From JANYJJ01 sp043749975 (lineage in GTDB: Bacteria; Pseudomonadota; Gammaproteobacteria; Burkholderiales; Burkholderiaceae_C), in NCBI GenBank assembly GCA_043749975.1, contig JAYVCL010000080.1, forward strand, positions 1 through 6,935: a DNA stretch of 6,935 nucleotides, read 5' to 3'. Within the stretch, counting starts at the first letter, position 1, and every line of letters starts with the position of its first letter. The notes beneath the pieces were generated by a model. The model searched no databases. It saw nothing but the letters and a program-made list of their open reading frames with translations, and was not told the DNA's origin. A program made the position numbers and the translations under genes. Below, piece after piece: positions 5,819-6,935 of the stretch.

Positions 5819-6935
5819 TCAGTTCGTGACCCGGATCAGCCCGGCCGCATCGCTCTTGAAGAAGTACAGGTCGCTGTCCCCCGACGCGGTGCCGATGAAC
5901 GTGAACAGCCCCGCCTGGCCGTACTGCAAGGGATCGCCGGTGATGCTGGCCACCACGCCGTCGGGCGATGCCGGCAGGCTCCCATACGTGACGAGCGTGG
6001 CGCGCGTCGCACCGTTCACCGCGCGCAAGGTGGCCCCGGCATTGCTGATCAGACTGGTCACGCCATCGGCCAGCAGCACCGCATACGTGTTGTTGAACCC
6101 GACCGTCAGCGATTCCGTGGCGGCTGCCACCGGGCGCTTCACGTCGGTGTTGGCCAACGTCACCGGGTTGGTACCGTCCGCGCCGACGATGAAGGTGCTG
6201 ACGCTGGCCCCGTTGGCACCGAACTGGTATTGCGCCAGGTACACGTTCTCGCCCGCCGCCAGCATCGGGCCGGCGATGACGCCCGCGCCCAGGCTCAGCA
6301 GCGAGGTCACAGCACCGCCTGCCTTGGCGATCGACAGCAGGTTCGCCGGGCTGCCCTGCGTCTGCATCACGACGCGCGTCGGGGTCAGCGCCAGGTTCGC
6401 AAGCGGCTGCGTCAAGGTCGTCACGGTGGTGGTGTTCGTCAGGCTTTCGTTGACGCGCAGCACGCGGGCGTTGGTTGAGGTGCTCAGGCCGATGAAGGCG
6501 CTGGCACCGTCGCCGGCGATCAGCGGCGCGACCGATTCGCCGGCACCCAGGGTGGCCAGCTCGACGCGCATTGCCGGTGCGGCCAGGTTCACGCCCCACA
6601 GCTTGCCGCCTTCGATGAACAGCCAGATGCCCGGCAGCGAACTGCCGAAGGCGCGACCGAGGTTGGTGTAGCTCGCGGCACCGATGCTGAACAACACGGT
6701 GTTCGCGTTGTTGATGTCGGCGTCGGTGCGCCGCATCTCGTTGCCCACCCGCAGCACCACGCCGGCGAAGGCGCCGTTGCCGGTGCTGATGTCGACCTGC
6801 GGCTCGCCCGGCAAGGTGCGCGCGAGGTCGGTGCCCAGCATGTCGAGCCGCACCGCCCAATGGTTGTCGTCGGCGGTGTCGCACAGCCCGTCGGCGCCCG
6901 GGCCGCGCAGGAACATCCAGCCGTGCGGCGGGTTG
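5819..6935 (-). CDS. probable exported beta-propeller-like protein, 5' end missing (family not recognised)
   Basis: The visible 371 codons run from the right edge (reading NPPHGWMFLRGPG...) to a TGA at 5821-5819, ending DLYFFKSDAAGLIRVTN. The frame is already open at the edge. The ATG at 6916 is probably internal, because it precedes a Gly/Asp-rich segment (GPGADGLCDTADDN) rather than a signal peptide. The segment's acidic spacing resembles metal-binding loops of extracellular proteins. The rest is rich in Gly, Ala, Thr, Ser, Asn and Val with very few Lys and almost no Cys. It shows a recurring pattern of hydrophobic beta strands with polar turns, for example VAPLIAGDGASAFIGL, VIAGPMLAAGENVYLAQ and TESLTVGFNNTYAVLLADG, each followed by a strand like LLSIAKAGGAVTSLL. 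Blades of about 40-50 residues suggest a beta-propeller outside the cytoplasm. No PEP-CTERM or other anchor is at its C-terminus. Function unknown; it might also be a beta-helix or lipoprotein. Confidence 0.75.
   Translation of the reverse strand, partial: NPPHGWMFLRGPGADGLCDTADDNHWAVRLDMLGTDLARTLPGEPQVDISTGNGAFAGVVLRVGNEMRRTDADINNANTVLFSIGAASYTNLGRAFGSSLPGIWLFIEGGKLWGVNLAAPAMRVELATLGAGESVAPLIAGDGASAFIGLSTSTNARVLRVNESLTNTTTVTTLTQPLANLALTPTRVVMQTQGSPANLLSIAKAGGAVTSLLSLGAGVIAGPMLAAGENVYLAQYQFGANGASVSTFIVGADGTNPVTLANTDVKRPVAAATESLTVGFNNTYAVLLADGVTSLISNAGATLRAVNGATRATLVTYGSLPASPDGVVASITGDPLQYGQAGLFTFIGTASGDSDLYFFKSDAAGLIRVTN

Noticed and set aside
5733..6884. 383-codon minus-strand frame overlapping the exported protein
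   Set aside because: It is another frame of the same strand, very Arg/His/Gln-rich, whereas the frame ending at 5819 has ordered beta-strand repeats and a natural C-terminus.

Overview
The window is GC-rich DNA with strong G/C preference at third codon positions. This and the family mix suggest a betaproteobacterium of the order Burkholderiales (Rubrivivax/Leptothrix/Rhizobacter-like). That placement is inferred from protein style and composition; no rRNA or other marker gene is present. The features pointing that way are a BTAD-AAA-TPR regulator without a terminal HTH, a HAD hydrolase of a type I associate with this order, and a PEP-CTERM sorting signal. I see no insertion sequence, integrase, CRISPR array, tRNA or rRNA.

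Layout, left to right. (1) 1-236: mostly non-coding. It holds a possible start of a minus-strand gene leaving the left edge, an AT-rich patch, a perfect AGGAGG box in front of a doubtful plus-strand ORF, and a 13-bp direct repeat. (2) 237-836, minus: a complete HAD-superfamily phosphatase. (3) 837-982: a divergent intergenic region. (4) 983-2119, plus: a membrane-anchored calcineurin-like metallophosphoesterase with all metal ligands intact. (5) 2120-2242, plus: a free-standing PEP-CTERM C-terminal sorting tail with no protein in front of it, in the same frame as the phosphoesterase and separated from it only by one TGA. (6) 2330-5608, plus: a 1092-residue regulator with winged helix, BTAD, STAND-type AAA ATPase and TPR repeats. 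(7) 5609-5818: a convergent intergenic gap. (8) 5819-6935, minus: the 3' part of a probable exported beta-rich (propeller-like) protein that continues past the right edge.

Nothing shows that these genes form one pathway. The HAD and metallophosphoesterase genes are divergent neighbours and both are phosphohydrolases. The regulator is alone in its orientation after the phosphoesterase, and its target cannot be read from the window. The most unusual element is the orphan PEP-CTERM tail at 2120-2242. It is either the last remnant of a deleted exported protein, a tiny gene, or, less likely, a stop-readthrough extension of the phosphoesterase.
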